Position numbers and translations under genes: made by a program. Shown piece after piece: positions 33,741 through 49,367 of a DNA stretch of 64,000 nucleotides. Every line of letters starts with the position of its first letter. The stretch's first letter is position 1. Below the pieces are notes generated by a model. The model saw only the letters and a list, made by a program, of their open reading frames with translations, had not been told where the DNA came from and ran no database searches. Source of the stretch: Rhopalosiphum padi (lineage: Eukaryota > Arthropoda > Insecta > Hemiptera > Aphididae). The DNA lies in the NCBI RefSeq assembly GCF_020882245.1, contig NC_083598.1, positions 40,771,858 through 40,835,857 on the forward strand, given 5' to 3'.

Positions 33741-36305
33741 GTAAGAAATTTAATAAGAATATTATATTTTAAAACGGCAATATTAGCCAACCGTACGTGC
33801 ACATACTGTATACGAGTCGAATAAGCAAAAAATGTTGTAATTTATATTCAATTAAATAATATTATGGGGGCGTGGAGATAATAATAATTAACAAATGCGA
33901 GTCATAATACAAAATAGACGTGCCGCGCAATAGGTATCTATAAACTATTAATGACAATAAATTCAATAGTTATATAATTTAATAATTAATTATAACATTG
34001 AATCACACCTTGTGGACATTGGAATTCACTGTTTATAATTCATTTTTGTTTGTGCGACACCTATTGTTTTGGATCCACCATCCACAAAGTTGAGCTACGT
34101 GTGTTTCAGTAGACACATAAGTCACATATTTTATTATAGTTTTTGGTATAATACGCGATTGATTACAGCGAAATTGAATAGATATCAATAAGTTTTACAA
34201 TCATTTTGACGAAAAAAAAAATGTTGTTTTAAATAAAATTATGCTCGCCACATAGATTTTTAAAGAAAAAAAATATTTTATAAATATTAATTGGGTCTAG
34301 TTAGTGAATATTACGGATTATTTTTTTAAACATTTGTGTAATAAAAATATTGACATTTTGAAATAATTTTCTTTAAAATTAAATTATATAAATGCGACTT
34401 AAAATTGTTTAAGATAACCAAAGAATGTTCATTGGATGCATACAAAAACGTATTAGCTTAGACTTTTAAAATATACCTTTATTTACCTAAGATACCTATG
34501 CGGATGTTATATCATAATTTTTCTGAAAATGTATTATTTTGCTTGTATCCTTTACATATTTTAAGATAAGTATTACATTATATTATGTCATCATAATAAT
34601 TTTGTCTGTTTAATTCATATTAATTATAATTTATCAAAATAAAATCAGAAAAATACTATCATCAGTCTAGTATTAGGGAAATAAATACATTTACAATTAT
34701 TAATAAGAATACAATGGTATATTAATTACATATTTATATTTTTAACGAAATTAATTGATTTTGATGGTTAAAAAGATGCATGGAAATGCTATTTATCGTA
34801 TGCGTTGGGTATGGTATATTACACATTTAAACGCTGAGCTTATTATACATTAACTAAATTGAACATTTTAATCATTGTTTATAATATTTAATATCTTATG
34901 TCCTTTTTACACTATATGCGCAGTATTTGTATATTATATAATGTAGAAAATTTAAATTAGTATAATAAATTATACTCAAAATCCAGCAAAATCAAATGCT
35001 GTTCGGTTAATATTTAATATTTGAGATACCTATATGTCTACAATATAATTGGTGCTTAAAAATTATTTTAAATTCCATTGTCATAAACTCATAACTGTTA
35101 TTTACTAATTTTTAATGCCGATTTTTCTTTTTCTTTGTGATTAAATTGAAAGTTAGAAAACTTATTGTTTTTGTATTTGAATGGTTTTATAACGTACAAT
35201 TATATAATACTGTTATATTTATTACTCTATGATAAATATTGTTATATATTATGCATTTTTCAAGATATTAATACATTAATACCTTTAATTCTTTAGAACA
35301 TTTTTATAAATAATAGCAGTAAAATAAATACAAAAATAAGCAGGTATCTAGTCTAGTATATAATACGATATCATTTACATTTTTGAAATTAACTCAGAAT
35401 AGTAATAATATGAGTCTATTAAAGTCAATATTGGAATACATGCATGGTTATTATAGAAACAGGTCAGTACCTATATAGAAATTCTCAGAGGCGTTTTAAG
35501 CGAGATTTTAAGTTTCACTACTCATTAACTTGAGCAATGTCGAATTGTTCGATTACCATGTTTCGGTCGTATATAGTTCGATGTATTATGTTAATTTCGA
35601 AAATATAGTTCGCGGGTTGTCAATAGTATCTACTAGTCTATTATATTAAGCTAAATAGTACCTATAAAAATAGTTGTACCAACTCTGCGTTTTTTTTTTT
35701 TAATTTGCCCGTCGTAGTAACTATTAGTTGTAGGTATATTATATACACACACGGTTTGACGAAGCACTTTTCCCTCTGGTCAAAGATAAATAGTAGTTTT
35801 CTGGTTTACAATAACACACGCTATACGTCGTCGCAGCGGTTCTATTTGGGCGTAAGGTGTCGGCAGACGTACGTGGGGGTTATGAAAATATATAAACACA
35901 GTGCGCATATACAAGAACTGAGAGTCGGATGATTTTTTCGCATGTAGGTAGTAGGTACCGAATTAATGTTGCACACGGGACTATATAGCCGCGCGCGCAA
36001 AAAAAATAATACTTTCGAAATAGAAATCTGCGATGTCTGTTGCAAAAATAAGCGAATTCATATTCTCCGGTTTTATATACCGTCAAGCATAATATATATA
36101 TATACACATTGTGGGCTAGGTGTGTACCTATACACATAAACATATTACTATACCATAATATTATGTTGTAATAATTGTCGACTCTGCGTTCGTGTAAATT
36201 GAGTTTGATGTTAAATCGCGTATATACCCACGTCATGGATCCAAAATATGTCAGAATATTAGTCTTGATATAATATACATTATATATACCTATGCCATGT
36301 ATCTG

Positions 36306-36512
36306 TATATTAAAGTACAAAACTGCGAGTTCCTGGAACTGGAGAATTCGGAGTATGACGGATGTGACGATGACTAAGTCGGATGTTCGTCATCTGATTA
36401 CGGTGTGACATCATACTATAATGTGATGGAGACGCGGTGCGGACAGAGCCAATACGATATTATTATGAACAGGTGCAGTGTTTCGACTGTTTTCGGCGGT
36501 GTAAAAATAATG
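36306..36512 (+). pseudogene. Coding-like stretch with one stop
   Basis: One frame reads YIKVQNCEFLELENSEYDGC then DDD and a TAA. After that stop it continues VGCSSSDYGVTSYYNVMETR and further to a stop at about 36510. The GC content and acidic/Cys content are unlike the surroundings. There are no clear splice sites or family. It could be a decayed coding fragment or a chance frame in a regulatory patch. Confidence 0.2.
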
Positions 36513-37059
36513 GTTTAACAGTGACGATGGTGGTTGTTTTTTCAATGTGTCGAAATGAATTATCATTGTCTGCGTTGCGGTCGGCATTAAACATCATAAT
36601 CTCAACAGCGAAAACTCGTTCAAAATGCGTAATGTAATTCTTGTATTTCAGTGATTTTAAGGAAAACTTTGCGACGACTATCAACACTATATATATATAT
36701 ACGCGTGTAACAACTTATATAATAGATGGAGGCTATCGTTCGTGAATATATACCTATTGTTCAAGCAATTTTATAGTACGTCAAACGCGTCAGAGTGTTT
36801 TCAAATGTTTACATCGTTCACTTGTTACTACTGAAAACAACATTTATATACACATCATAAAAAACGCGAGTACGCGCCTATATAATAATAATATATTACG
36901 TATTGTATTGTTTAATCGATCGCGTACGAGACAGCGAGCGTCACCGCCGAATGGTTTACGCGCGCAGACTTTAAATCAAGTCCGAGTAGGTACAGTCACG
37001 CAGAATATGTATGAGATATTTATTGCAGGCAATGGCGGGAGAGTAAAACGAACGCACAT

Positions 37060-37086
37060 ATTATTATTATTATTATTATTATTATT
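37060..37086. repeat. (ATT)n microsatellite
   Basis: Nine ATT units within the large intron. Confidence 0.9.
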
Positions 37087-40000
37087 GTTAAATATACTAA
37101 TTCCATGCAGCTGTCGTAATTTTCACGGACGTTAAACGTGAGGACGGAGACAAAACTGTTTACATCTATGCGTGTACGAAACGCATAAGATAATATAATA
37201 CGACTATATAGTAAATATGTATGTGTGTGTGTATGTGTGAATGCTAAAAACACTGATCTCGCTTGACTGACTGTCGTCAACCCGCGCTGTAGCTTTTTTC
37301 AAACAACAATTAATATAAAAAAAAATATCTCAGCACGACGAGATCCTTGAAGTTTATATACCTATATAATTCATTGTGTCTATACTAATGTTTAATAATA
37401 ATAATAATAATACACAAAAACGTGTACACATACGACGGCGACGGCAACCTGCAAAGAGTGCATTTATCGTTTATGTAATAATATTATATATATATATATA
37501 TGTATGTATCTATATATGTATGAATATTATTAAAATATTCAATAAACCGACAATGCGTTGTACGGATCTTCATTTCGTCTGTTCGCGCGATTCTGATTCG
37601 TATATGAATATGTATTTGACAACATGTCGAATTCTATTTCTATTGAATGTAAACAGCCTGCTGTATATATGTTTATCACGATGGTATAGATACTAAAACA
37701 AAAAGTCAAAATATATTATATATTTTATTTTTACTTATTACATATACGGTGTCACGATAATAAGATTATGTACTACAGCTCTAATTTATACGAATCTGCA
37801 AATCGATGGTCACGATGGACTATCGGTATTGTAGTATTGTGTAATAATAATACTTTGTTGTTGGTTTTGAAAGGTTTTGGTTTTTTACGAGGAACGATGA
37901 CTTACTGAAATGTAAAATTTGTATCAAATATAGAAAACTACAACTTTTTAGGTAGTGAATAAATTGCAGTATTATTTGAATTGTCAAAAGTTGTTGAATG
38001 ATGGTAAATGTATTTTAAATTGTAATAATAATAAGACAATTTTAACAACCGCACTGTATTTTATATAGTTATATAGGCAACTATAATTATTAAATGTAAT
38101 TTGAATGTTTAATAAACATTTTTATTAATTTATATCCAAGAAAATATAGAATATTATACATAGGAAATAAAAATGTGTTGCAATATTACTTTGGAATATA
38201 TATAATGTAGTGGGCTTTATTATGGATTTATATAATATATTACAAACATATAAATGTATTTCAATTATCCATATATGTTGAATAGGGTCCCCTAAATCGA
38301 GGATAACGGGCAAACAACGTTGTCAAAACATAAAAACAAACTAATAATTATATACACTATACAGTATAATATTATACAATATTATGTATCTACTTAGTTT
38401 CCGAATATTCCGGTGTATTATAGGAGAGAACTCAGAGAACTGATTAAACATGAAAAAATAATAATGATTGACTGTTGTCCAAACAGCTATTATATCTGAT
38501 TTTATAATCAATTTAAAAATATTATAAGAATTTCATGTGTGGGTCCGTGTGCTACTAGATATAAAGTTTCAGACATGTACGTGCAGAAGATGTATATCGC
38601 ACAATATTCGTGACAGAAAAAATATTCACTTTATAGTTTCTATAATTTCATATTATGGGTCTAGTCTTCGCTTACCTGTATCTTCATATTACTTAACATA
38701 TAGTTTCATGTGTACCTAGTCAATAAACGTAAAACAAAATGTAATTGTTGCTGGATCCATTAAGCGATAGATTTATGTATATTTAGCAGACATACCTCCG
38801 TGAATTAGCTTAAAAGCAGCGGTAGTCGAGTGGTGACTGGTGACACTTATTCAATGCCGTATTTTGAATTGGAACTAAGTGTAATGTGTTGCAGGACACA
38901 ATCGAGTTGATTTAATTAAATATCGAGATCATAATATATTCAATTGTCCTTTAACAAAGGTGATAATAATATTCGTGATAATAACAATAATGTAAACAAT
39001 AACACGTGCATGGACATCTGATACACCACGCATATATAGATGTCTATATCTTGTGCCCTTGACACATTGATTTCAAGTGATTATGTTACAAAACTACCTT
39101 TATAATATAAAGTGCCCATCCCCAGAGGCTTGGCAACGCCCGCGGAGTTTCATACGACTCAGAAGCCTTTTTCAGACGAGTCCATTAAATTAAATTAAAT
39201 TATATTATAATTATTATGTTATTATTATGCAGCGGGGACAATGCGTTTGGGTATTTTATGAAACGATCACAATTATAACATTAGTCTCAAATCTGGGCGT
39301 TACGCGGTAGTAAACAGCTGGAATGGTATATCAGCTGAGGGCGCAGAGCGTAGGCTCTGTTCATTACATTATTTGATTATTAATATTGAAGTCTCTCGTC
39401 GCGCGGCCTTGTCTATACAACGCGACTTCTGCCTATATTATATACAGTGTCGTTTCCGGCTGTATCCGCGAAGCTTCCTACCTGCTTTCAACAAACGAGT
39501 TATATTTATTATATACATATTTTAACTGGGTTATTACAATGTTGTTCCGAGGCTGGTTGACAGAGCCGAGCTGATTTTGGCATTAACCTTGAAAGTCCGA
39601 AAAAAGTTAACAGGGCTGAATAGAGTACCTAATTTACTATGTAGCACAATAGGACTACGCTAATTGGTCGATTATTATACAGATAGTGGGAATTCTACGT
39701 ATGACTTTAATCACACAAGACCATAATTATTACGTACATGAAAAATAATTTATACCATAATAATATCAATCTGAAAACTATGTCTTTATTATTATTTATA
39801 AAACAAATAATTTAAATTCGAGTGATTTAAATTTTTCGAACATCTCAGTGGTTATACAAAAATGTCATAAAAACCCAATTCAGAGTTGTATACAAGTATA
39901 CTTTTGGTGAATTGTGAAGCAACAGCACAAAATGTGTCTTTTTACTATTATTGGCAAAATGGCAAATGAAAAGCAAATAATCGTTAAGTGGAGTGAATTA

Positions 40001-42556
40001 TTATTACTACTTTTACTACTTCAGGTATAAAGCAAGAATACACGATATTCAATTATGGAAAATAGAGCGTACGTTTTTCAACTGTTGACCTCAGTCGTAT
40101 TGTTTTTGATATAGAAGCAGCGTTTGATATATGTGTCTATAAGACATGGGACGTGGGTATTGCTTTTATTTAAGAATCCTTGAAACAAGGAGGTTATGAA
40201 ATAATTCTAGCGAACAATATAAAATATTTTTAAAAAAAATTACGAGTATTTCCTAAGGCAATATTTATTAAGAGCCCCACGTATGAAGTATGAATTTATA
40301 AGAATTTAATTAATGAGAACAATAAACCCATAAAATTTGGAAATTGTATTCGTGTCTACAATTCAATTATAATTACAAAATAATATCATGTTCAGCATAA
40401 TTCAATGATTTTTTTTTTTATGCTTCATAGAACAATGTTATATAATAAGTAATTTTAATTTTCACAGATCGTAATTCATAATCTCGTCAGTATAGTACTT
40501 ATAAATAAATTAAAAAAAAAATATATATCACTCAAAGATGCGCCTAGTGTATACACGCGTCATATAATATCGAAAGAGTGTTAAGTAATCAAATAAGTAC
40601 CTAAGTGGCTAAGTACATTACGCACACGATGAAAAAGAAATATACCTATATTATATTAAAAGGCGTGTATTCAGCGTAAACCACTGCGATGAGCGAATGA
40701 GTCATTCGATATACTGTCCACCAGCAGATTTTACCTTGTTTGTCCGTATATGGGCGAACGACTCTCGTGCCGGGGGACACTTCTATACATGGCCGTAACC
40801 TTAAAAACCGCTAATGTTAATAATACGTGAGTATTACCTAGATATTACATAGACGGGCAAATGAAGGATTCACCCCCGAAATTCAAAAATTCTAACAATA
40901 TATTGTACGTGATATGTATTAATATTCTGGATGTCTGGCGCACGTAAAAACTATATTGGTGTTGCCGAAAGCGTATACGATTAATCCGAACGACACAATA
41001 TTGTACACGAACGGATGTGCATCACAAAATAATTTAATATATAGGTACAATAGACGAGTGCATCCGATGGTGTAATACGCGGTGCACCAATGGGGAAGTG
41101 TCGCGGTCCAATGCAGACGACTACTATTATATTGTTATTGTACACACGATTGCGTGCCCTTGAAATCTACACTAGTTTTTGGTCACGATATTGACGTCAT
41201 GACTCACCGGGAATTGTGTATATTAAATGAATAGGGGTGAGCTTTAAAAACTTTTGAAATTTAAAAACGCATTTATTGTAGATTATTGTTGAAAAATCGT
41301 ACTTGGATTTATTGATTTGAGGTAGCTTTTGAGACATACTGTATTACTATATTCAATATACGTCATGTGCGTATTTATTACACGGTGTAAATAGATTAAA
41401 AACAAACAAACGAAAAAAAAAAGTTAATTTTAATCGTATACTAATTAATATATATTTATTTGTTTTAGTGTAATATCTCCTCTATATAGTCTCTATAATT
41501 TTAAAATTAAATTATCTCTTATAAACATTACTCCGAAGCTAACAATTACCGACCAAATAGTTACAGAGAAATTTGCATGATGATGATGACAATATAAATA
41601 GTTATGTTGGTTAAATAAAATCCTACCACACTATATACTTGTATGTCATATACTCATATTACATAATAATAAAATAATAATAATATGCAACGTAGAAAAA
41701 CCTATTTGATGTGTAGCGGTCGCGTAATACCTTGCAGCAACGTAGTACGTCCAATCCCTCTCGTTTACCAAGAATAATCTAGTTAATTATTTGTACACAG
41801 ATCTACATATACGGAGCGTGTGCCATGAATATAGTTTTAAGACGAACGTTTTGCACAATATTACACGTAGAAATCTATCCCGGTTAATCTGATTATAACA
41901 ATAATAAATGTAGTTTTAATTAATCAGGATACTTTTATATTTTAATATTTTAATTATTTGTAATATAATAAATATGGATAGGAATATAGGATGCGTCTAT
42001 AAGAATAGAAAAAAAGAAGAGGTTAGATAAAAAATATGCACCTGTAATAATTTATAATACTCATATAATAATCGCAGTTTTAGAAACGATATTGGTACCA
42101 CTAAAAATATTGTAAACAAATATTATGCGCATATTTACCGTTACACACTAAAATATTACAATTTTTTTTTTTTTTGTAATTCACTATAATAAACGAAAAA
42201 GTATCTTTTAAATATTATCCCAAGAGTGAAGCTTCAGCCCACACAACTATCTTTCTATCCTGTATCCCGCACTGGATCGTGACTAGGTAATAAAACGAAA
42301 TCGCGGTTTTGACTTCAGCGGCCGAAACGAATAAAAATAAGCCATGTAATATTTAAGTGCGTGAGTTGAGTTTATGCGCGTATTTATTTAAACATGGTTC
42401 ACTATATGACAAAAGTTCTATAATTAATTAATTTTCCGTGGGGCGAAGTGGCTGGACAAAATCTACAATCCATAATTTTGTGTGAAAGTATGATCGTGTT
42501 ACCTATGTAAAAGCACACATGTTGTAACTGCTTGTTCTTTTAATGTTTTTTTTTTC

Positions 42557-42583
42557 ATTATTATTATTATTATTATTATTATT
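42557..42583. repeat. (ATT)n microsatellite
   Basis: Nine ATT units, about 150 bases before the first copy of the duplicated element. Confidence 0.9.
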
Positions 42584-42654
42584 TTACCAACGTCTTTGAT
42601 AAATACGATAAACAACGACGTTTATAAAACCCTATATCACTGCGATTTCTCATT

Positions 42655-42850
42655 GAAAACGAGCAATAACAATATTATTATTATTATTAAAACTATTATA
42701 GTCGGTGCACACTGCACATATACATAAAATATAATATAATCGCAATCACGGATTAACCTCGTTGAACTTACACGCGGACGGATCGCAAAGAGGGAAAGTC
42801 AGCGGCGGCGGTGGCTACTGCGGCGTTGACCTTGGCAATCGTCGTGCATT
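42655..42850. promoter_or_regulatory. Duplicated GC-rich intronic element, copy A
   Basis: Contains AATCGCAATCACGGATTAAC then a CGTTGAACTTACA continuation (42738-42772), identical to copy B except for one base over 35. In the same order follow GGGAAAGTC (about 42793) and GTTGACCTT (42825-42833). The last reads CCAAGGTCAA on the minus strand, the extended half-site bound by monomeric nuclear receptors of the FTZ-F1/ERR type. An AACAATATTATTATT motif precedes, as in copy B. It is not open as a conserved reading frame. Confidence 0.6.
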
Positions 42851-43529
42851 ACTTGTCAAATCCCGTATGGGTTCAGGGATTTAAATTCGTTGTACATATT
42901 TATACCGAGATGGTAGGAATGTGCTTTTGTCCATCTGAAAATGTTTATTATCGTTAAAAAGTGTCTCTAAAATTTTTACGTAAATTTCCGTTCATTAATG
43001 ATAATAATTTTCTCATTATAACCATCACTCAGTACTCGTTATATAAATAGTATACCTACTATTTTTGAGTCTCGTTTTACGTGACACATCTCAAATAACA
43101 TTCTTCTCTCGCGATTTATACGTATAATCCGTAATCAAGTAGATAATAGCCACGCATAAACGCATAATATATAATTATGTAGATGCATCTCGTCATCGTA
43201 TCCGCGAGAAAACTCCAAAGACCGCTCAAATCCTTTTGGTAATCGTTTGTACATTGCGCTATATTGTTTACACAATATTATATATCATAAATGGATTCCA
43301 TCTGCACTTAACTCGCTATCATCTCCGTCAACAAAATTCTTGTTATACCATTATTTAAACGTGTAATATTTCTGCGCAATCAAATTCACTCGTTGTAATA
43401 ATAATTATTTAACGTGTAATTATTATTATATTCATTTCCTAATCTATAAATTAAAAAAAAAACAAAAAATAAACCCTATAGGCTATTATAATAACCATCG
43501 CATGTATCGTGGAGTTTTCTCGTCGCAAA

Positions 43530-43720
43530 CGAACACAATAACAATATTGTTATTATCGTTCCGAGTCCGGAGATATAAATCGCAATCACGGATTAACCCC
43601 GTTGAACTTACATATACTCGGACCTTAGGGGGAAAGTCGGCGATAGTTGACCTTGACAGTCGTATAGGTACGTTACTCGTTTTATATATCACTCGCACAG
43701 CGGCGGTGGTAGTGGTGTCG
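43530..43720. promoter_or_regulatory. Duplicated GC-rich intronic element, copy B
   Basis: Direct repeat of copy A, 840 bases downstream: core at 43578-43612, GGGAAAGTC at about 43630, GTTGACCTT at 43646-43654 (TCAAGGTCAA on the minus strand, a perfect extended nuclear-receptor half-site). Order and orientation are kept while the spacers between blocks have diverged, which suggests selection on the blocks. A 94-codon frame across this copy (43502-43786) has no counterpart in copy A and is not called. Confidence 0.6.
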
Positions 43721-46700
43721 AGGAATTCACTAAACACCGAAACGCAACAACAATATAATATGTACTTATATTCATCTCATACCTAGCTATAGGTATCCGA
43801 CACGGAGATAATATGACTACGTCTCTGTCGTCGAGGTTGTGTGAAAGTGGTCCCGGTGTGGAATTCGCTTGCGTCCTGCAAAAAAAAAATCGTCGACAGA
43901 CGAGCTTAGGAGAAAAAAAAACAAATTAAATTTTTTTCCAATGTAGTTATCCGCGACTGGTTTTCACTTTTAACGCGCGCGGAGAAATCATTATTATTCC
44001 GTTCTCGATCTGGGTCAACACCAAAAATATGTTATATTATGTGCATATGCGCACGGCATATGTCTCTTGTGTGTACCTATAATATGTATATATAATATTG
44101 TATATGAGTTCGAGAGGCGGAGGGAACGGGAATATAATAATATTATTATGATGTATCGTTCGGACTACACAGGGCGAGCGAATGGTATATCTACGTTTTA
44201 AAACCCGCGCACAAACGTTCGCCCCGTGGCCACAGATCGTAATAGCTATTCGTTTATCATAATAATTGTTATTACGCGAACGGTGGCCCGCACCGCGTTT
44301 GAAATAAAAACGTGCATAATAATTATTACATATTATATACGACTTGAAATACATTATATATAATATATATATATATATGACTGATAATGTAATCAGGACA
44401 GATATATAATATTATGATTATTATACTCGTACCTGTAAATTTAGCTACCGGTTTTTATTGCAGCACAACGAACCTACTTCAATTCGTTTATCCCCTGATC
44501 GCTCGTCACGTTAAAAAAATTTCGTTTTTCGATTTGACAATGGTAGCCTATATATTATTATCGTTATTATATGTGTCGCCTGCCCCGGAAAACGTATAAT
44601 AAATATAATATAAGTCATCGACCGTCCACTACAGTAATCCCGTCACGTATAGTCGACTGCTAAGTACAATATATTATTATGGTTATAAATTTGGACAGCC
44701 AAATAATTGTATCGTAAGAAATTGGAAAAAAATAAATTGTATGATGTCAACCCCGATTTGTCGAAAAAAAAAACGTTATCCGGTTGAAACGAGTACCAGT
44801 CTTAATTTTAACAGACATATAGGTGATTTTTTCCACCAGTTATATTCCGGATATATACCTACTATGTACATTGTACAGTATATCATATTCGCATACATAA
44901 TAATAATACATATTATATAAAACGAGGTATATTTCTCTTGCATCTTGCATACATCGATCTCAATTTCGTTAAAGACTGCACTCGTATATTATATCAATTG
45001 TATCGTATATATTATAATATTATGTTCGTAATTCATGAAGTACTCTGCAGCTGTTATATAATTTGCAAATGTAATGTTTTACTGCGTGTGAACAGTATAT
45101 TATAATATTATATACATAATTATACAGATTGCACTTCATCGTACGAAAATAATCATATGATTTCAAATTTTTGTTTCGACATTATTAAACTATATACTTA
45201 CCAGGATTATTTTTAAAAGTTCTTTAATAATAGTAACATATTATTTTATAATACCGATTTCTATTGAAGTGTCATTAAATCGTTTGGTTTGATTTAAAGC
45301 AAACTGCAATTTGCATACCTTTTGCAGGCCGCACCTTTGTGTTGGGCGTGAATATGCTAAAAATAGGATCACATTACTGTGCATCAAATATAATTAGAGG
45401 AATTAATTTGTTCGCACCCAATGATGTACTCCTACAAAAAATGTGATCGTTATTATTGTAGTTCAATCGTGTACCGTTTTAAATATAGAATGAGTTATAG
45501 TTGTGGCAATTTAGACTTATAACACAATAGTATCAACTATAAATGTGTAGCATTATATTAACCACATAATTAATTAGATAAAATATGAATTATGTTAAAT
45601 GTGTTTTAAAATAGATATACTTTTAAAGTATAAAAAATCTTTACCTAAAACAATTAACAATGCCTGTATAATTATTTTTGATTAAAAATTATTAACTCCA
45701 TTTAAAAAAATTATATAACCTTTAAATATGTAAATTCAAAACTGTACAGTAAATTTTATTTTTTTATTATAATATAGGTATGTATAGTTAAATATTATGC
45801 GCAATATAATACGATTTTATGCTAAATGATATTGAAGTACAAAATATTAAAATACAAGCAGTTTAATACTTTTATTTTGGATTTAAATTCATCAAAAAAA
45901 TATAAACAATAACAAATTAAATTGAAAGAATTTAGTTAAACAATTATAAATTTTGTATTATTTTGAACATAATAAAGCGATTGTGCTAGTTTTGAAACAC
46001 ATGTTAAAAGTATAAATAAAAAAGTAAATAAAAAATGTAAGTATAAAAAAAAAATTATAATATATAGATATACTATATGGCAGTGTAACCAACTTTAATA
46101 AACTTCTAAGTTTTTCCAGGTTGTCGCGATCGACTAAAAAAAAAAAAGGTTCTCATTAAATAAAACACATTTCATATATACGCGTGCTGCTCTTTTTTTT
46201 TATTTCTTTTACTTAGTATATTAATAAGTAATAATAACGTTTAATTTCATAGTTTTACATAATACGTATTTTAATATATTTGATTATAAATTATTACCTA
46301 CTTTTAACTTATAATTAATTATTTTTTGAAAAAAATTCAAGAAAATTCGAAAGAGAGTCGCGTTCGACCTGTTGGCCACCTCAAATATATTGTATATAGG
46401 TACATACGGTATATAATATATCCAATGTACCTATTTAAATTTAAAAATATTATAAATAAGAATGATGACACATTTTTAATAAAAAAAATTAACCTTTAAT
46501 AAGTAACTATATTGAAAAGGCCAAGGCTAAACAAGTTACTGAATAATTTAAAATTAGTCAAATTAAATTAAATAAACAGCTAAAAATAATTGTATATTTT
46601 TAAATAATTTAGTAAAATTGAAAAAAAAAATATAAACTTAATTTTACTTTTTAACTTTTGGGTGAAAATATTTATTCAAAATGATAATATAAACCAGAAA

Positions 46701-47285
46701 AAGTATTAAGCATTTATTAAATCGAACTGCGATCGAATTTAAAGTACCTCAGCTATTTCTATTCAAAAAAGTTATAAGTTAATAAATTATAGTTAGATAA
46801 CTCAACCTTAAATAATTATATCAGAAATATTAAAGCTCCGCAGCTTGGAAACGACCATAATTTTTCAAAAGTAGTCAGCCACCAATGAATATATTTTTAT
46901 AAATTAAATTAAAATATCGTATACTATAATAATTGTTGGACACGTGTAATGTGTAAACTGTATGTGTGAACAATCCGTAACGATGTTTGAGAGGAGAAAC
47001 AAAATCTAAATGACACTATTCATTATTATATTTTATCATTTAAAAAAAAAACATTGTTGAGCGGCTCTATCATAACTATGTATGAAACGTATTTAATCTT
47101 CGTTATAATATTATTGACTTATATCGGATTCATTAAACGCACGTACACGAAAACGGTATACCATGCGTTGAGCACGATGCGTTTAGACCATAAGAATGCG
47201 CACCACGTGGGAAGAGACCGCCAAAACGCCCATCGGTGCTATCAGATTTTTGTCGACTGTATAATATAATATAACATATAATATG

Positions 47286-47303
47286 TATATATATATATAT
47301 ATA
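47286..47303. repeat. (TA)n microsatellite
   Basis: About nine TA units; many similar shorter runs occur through the window. Confidence 0.8.
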
Positions 47304-49367
47304 CAGAATATTATAATAAACGACGCCCAATTCGGTGCGCCGACACTGACTTCGAGGCCTCGAAGCAATTAGCGATACCGTTTCGGGTACACACGCCGAT
47401 ATATAGGTACATATTATCTTATATAGTCACGGCGTGCCGATTAATCATCGACGGATAGTCATTTTATCGAAGACACCCTCTGATGAGCCGTCTACGGAAT
47501 GCCACGAGTAGAATATTCAAATCTAATTAAAAATATCATTTAATTTCAGGCTCTTGCATTAATATCAAAATTGTTGGTTGTTATGTATAAATCACACAAT
47601 TATATTATATGGAAAAACGGTTCTCGCAGTAAAGTACCGAGATGGCTACTGCAGTTTTATAAGTATATACGAGTACGGTATTAAATCTTAATCACAAAAA
47701 GAAGAAGACTTTAACGGTTTGGAATCTCTTTTTGTATAACTCCTGTAAAAGTTATTCAAGTTTGAAAAAAATTACAAAATATATAACAGTGTGGGCATTA
47801 ATAATGTAAGTGTATTTACCTAAAACAAAACAATAATAACATTTTTTGAAAAAAAAAAACAATTACGTGGCACTAACAGACAGTTCTCCTCTTTTTACGC
47901 TGGACATTTTATAAACCAATCTTAATTTATAGGATTAAGTCTATGAGTTTTTTTTTCATGTGAACGATTTTCATCAAACAAAAATTATGGACGCGTTTTT
48001 TTTTTTTGGATATTATGTACATTTGATGGTTATGGGATATGCGTTGCCGTTGGTTGTAATAATGTATGCCTGAAAATATTTTACCTATAGATACGTTGTA
48101 TTATCACGTTAAAATAATATATTTTATCGATGGATTCGAATATTTGGTTACTCAATATATTATGACATCTGACGGTGTGTTGGGAATTGTATAACCTATT
48201 AAATCGTTTGGGCAACTTCTACATCATTACATTAAACTGTTTAGTATACATTATATATATATATGTAAATATAGGTATACGTTTAGAGTTCGATATTTAA
48301 GAACAGTTATTGCATTATTGATTAATGTATCCCGATGGGAAAAGTGTATACTATGGGTATGCCAATGTATTATTATATACCAACTGTTATGAGTTGGAAT
48401 GTTAAGTATAATAATATTTAAAAAAAAAATCAATAACATTATTTTAAACAATACTATAATAACTCATTAAAATAAATATGGGGTAAGTAAGAGTAACTTT
48501 ACTTATTACTCAGTAAAACATTTGTGTAAAAGGTGCAAGTTTGAGTAAGACTATAGAGTTGTTGAACATACAATTTACTATTCAAATGCATAACATGTTA
48601 CACAATTTTTAAAAATATATTTATAAAATAAGGATGGTGAAATATCTGATATACTTATTATAATAGCGATATCATTATTAAATATCCAAGGTCGTTTTGT
48701 AGATGTCATATAAAGCTTAACATGGAATACATCCATTTTGGATGATTTTATCTAACTGTGTTATCGACATAACAAGCAGTACTGATTTTTTTCACTCGTC
48801 ATGCACTGACACAATGAATAATATTATTAAGATTCAAATGACCGAATTTTGAAGTAGTAAACTCACGCGTCTAAACTTAAATTGAATTTTGGCACACGAT
48901 TGAATAAATAATATAGACATAACAACAAAAATTGTTCGTTACACTGTGTATAATATTTACTAAAAGATGTAATTAATTTTTATTATTGTTCACTATAAAT
49001 GTATTATAATTTATAACAAACAAGAAAGTAGAAGGTATGTCGGTAATAATACCAAACGAAAATTATGCGTTTAGTTTATAGTTCACTTAAATTTTTTAAA
49101 TTACGTATTCAGATTCATATCTCATGAAATCATATCAAATCTCAAACTAGTTTAAAAAGTATATCTTTTTATAAATACATTGTATATATTTACCTACTTA
49201 TTGCGGTCACAGAATAATGTTGGATAGCAATACACGCGTGTTATACGTATTTATAATATATACCTTGGCCTATTGGCAATTTTTTAACATTGACCGATTT
49301 TTATCGAAGAAAATAATCTTTTCAAGATTTAAATATAACTATTATTATGAAGGATTATCATCTATAT

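Noticed and set aside
43502..43786. 94-codon plus-strand and 83-codon minus-strand frames
   Set aside because: They fall on copy B of the duplicated element; copy A, which shares the DNA blocks, does not keep the frames.
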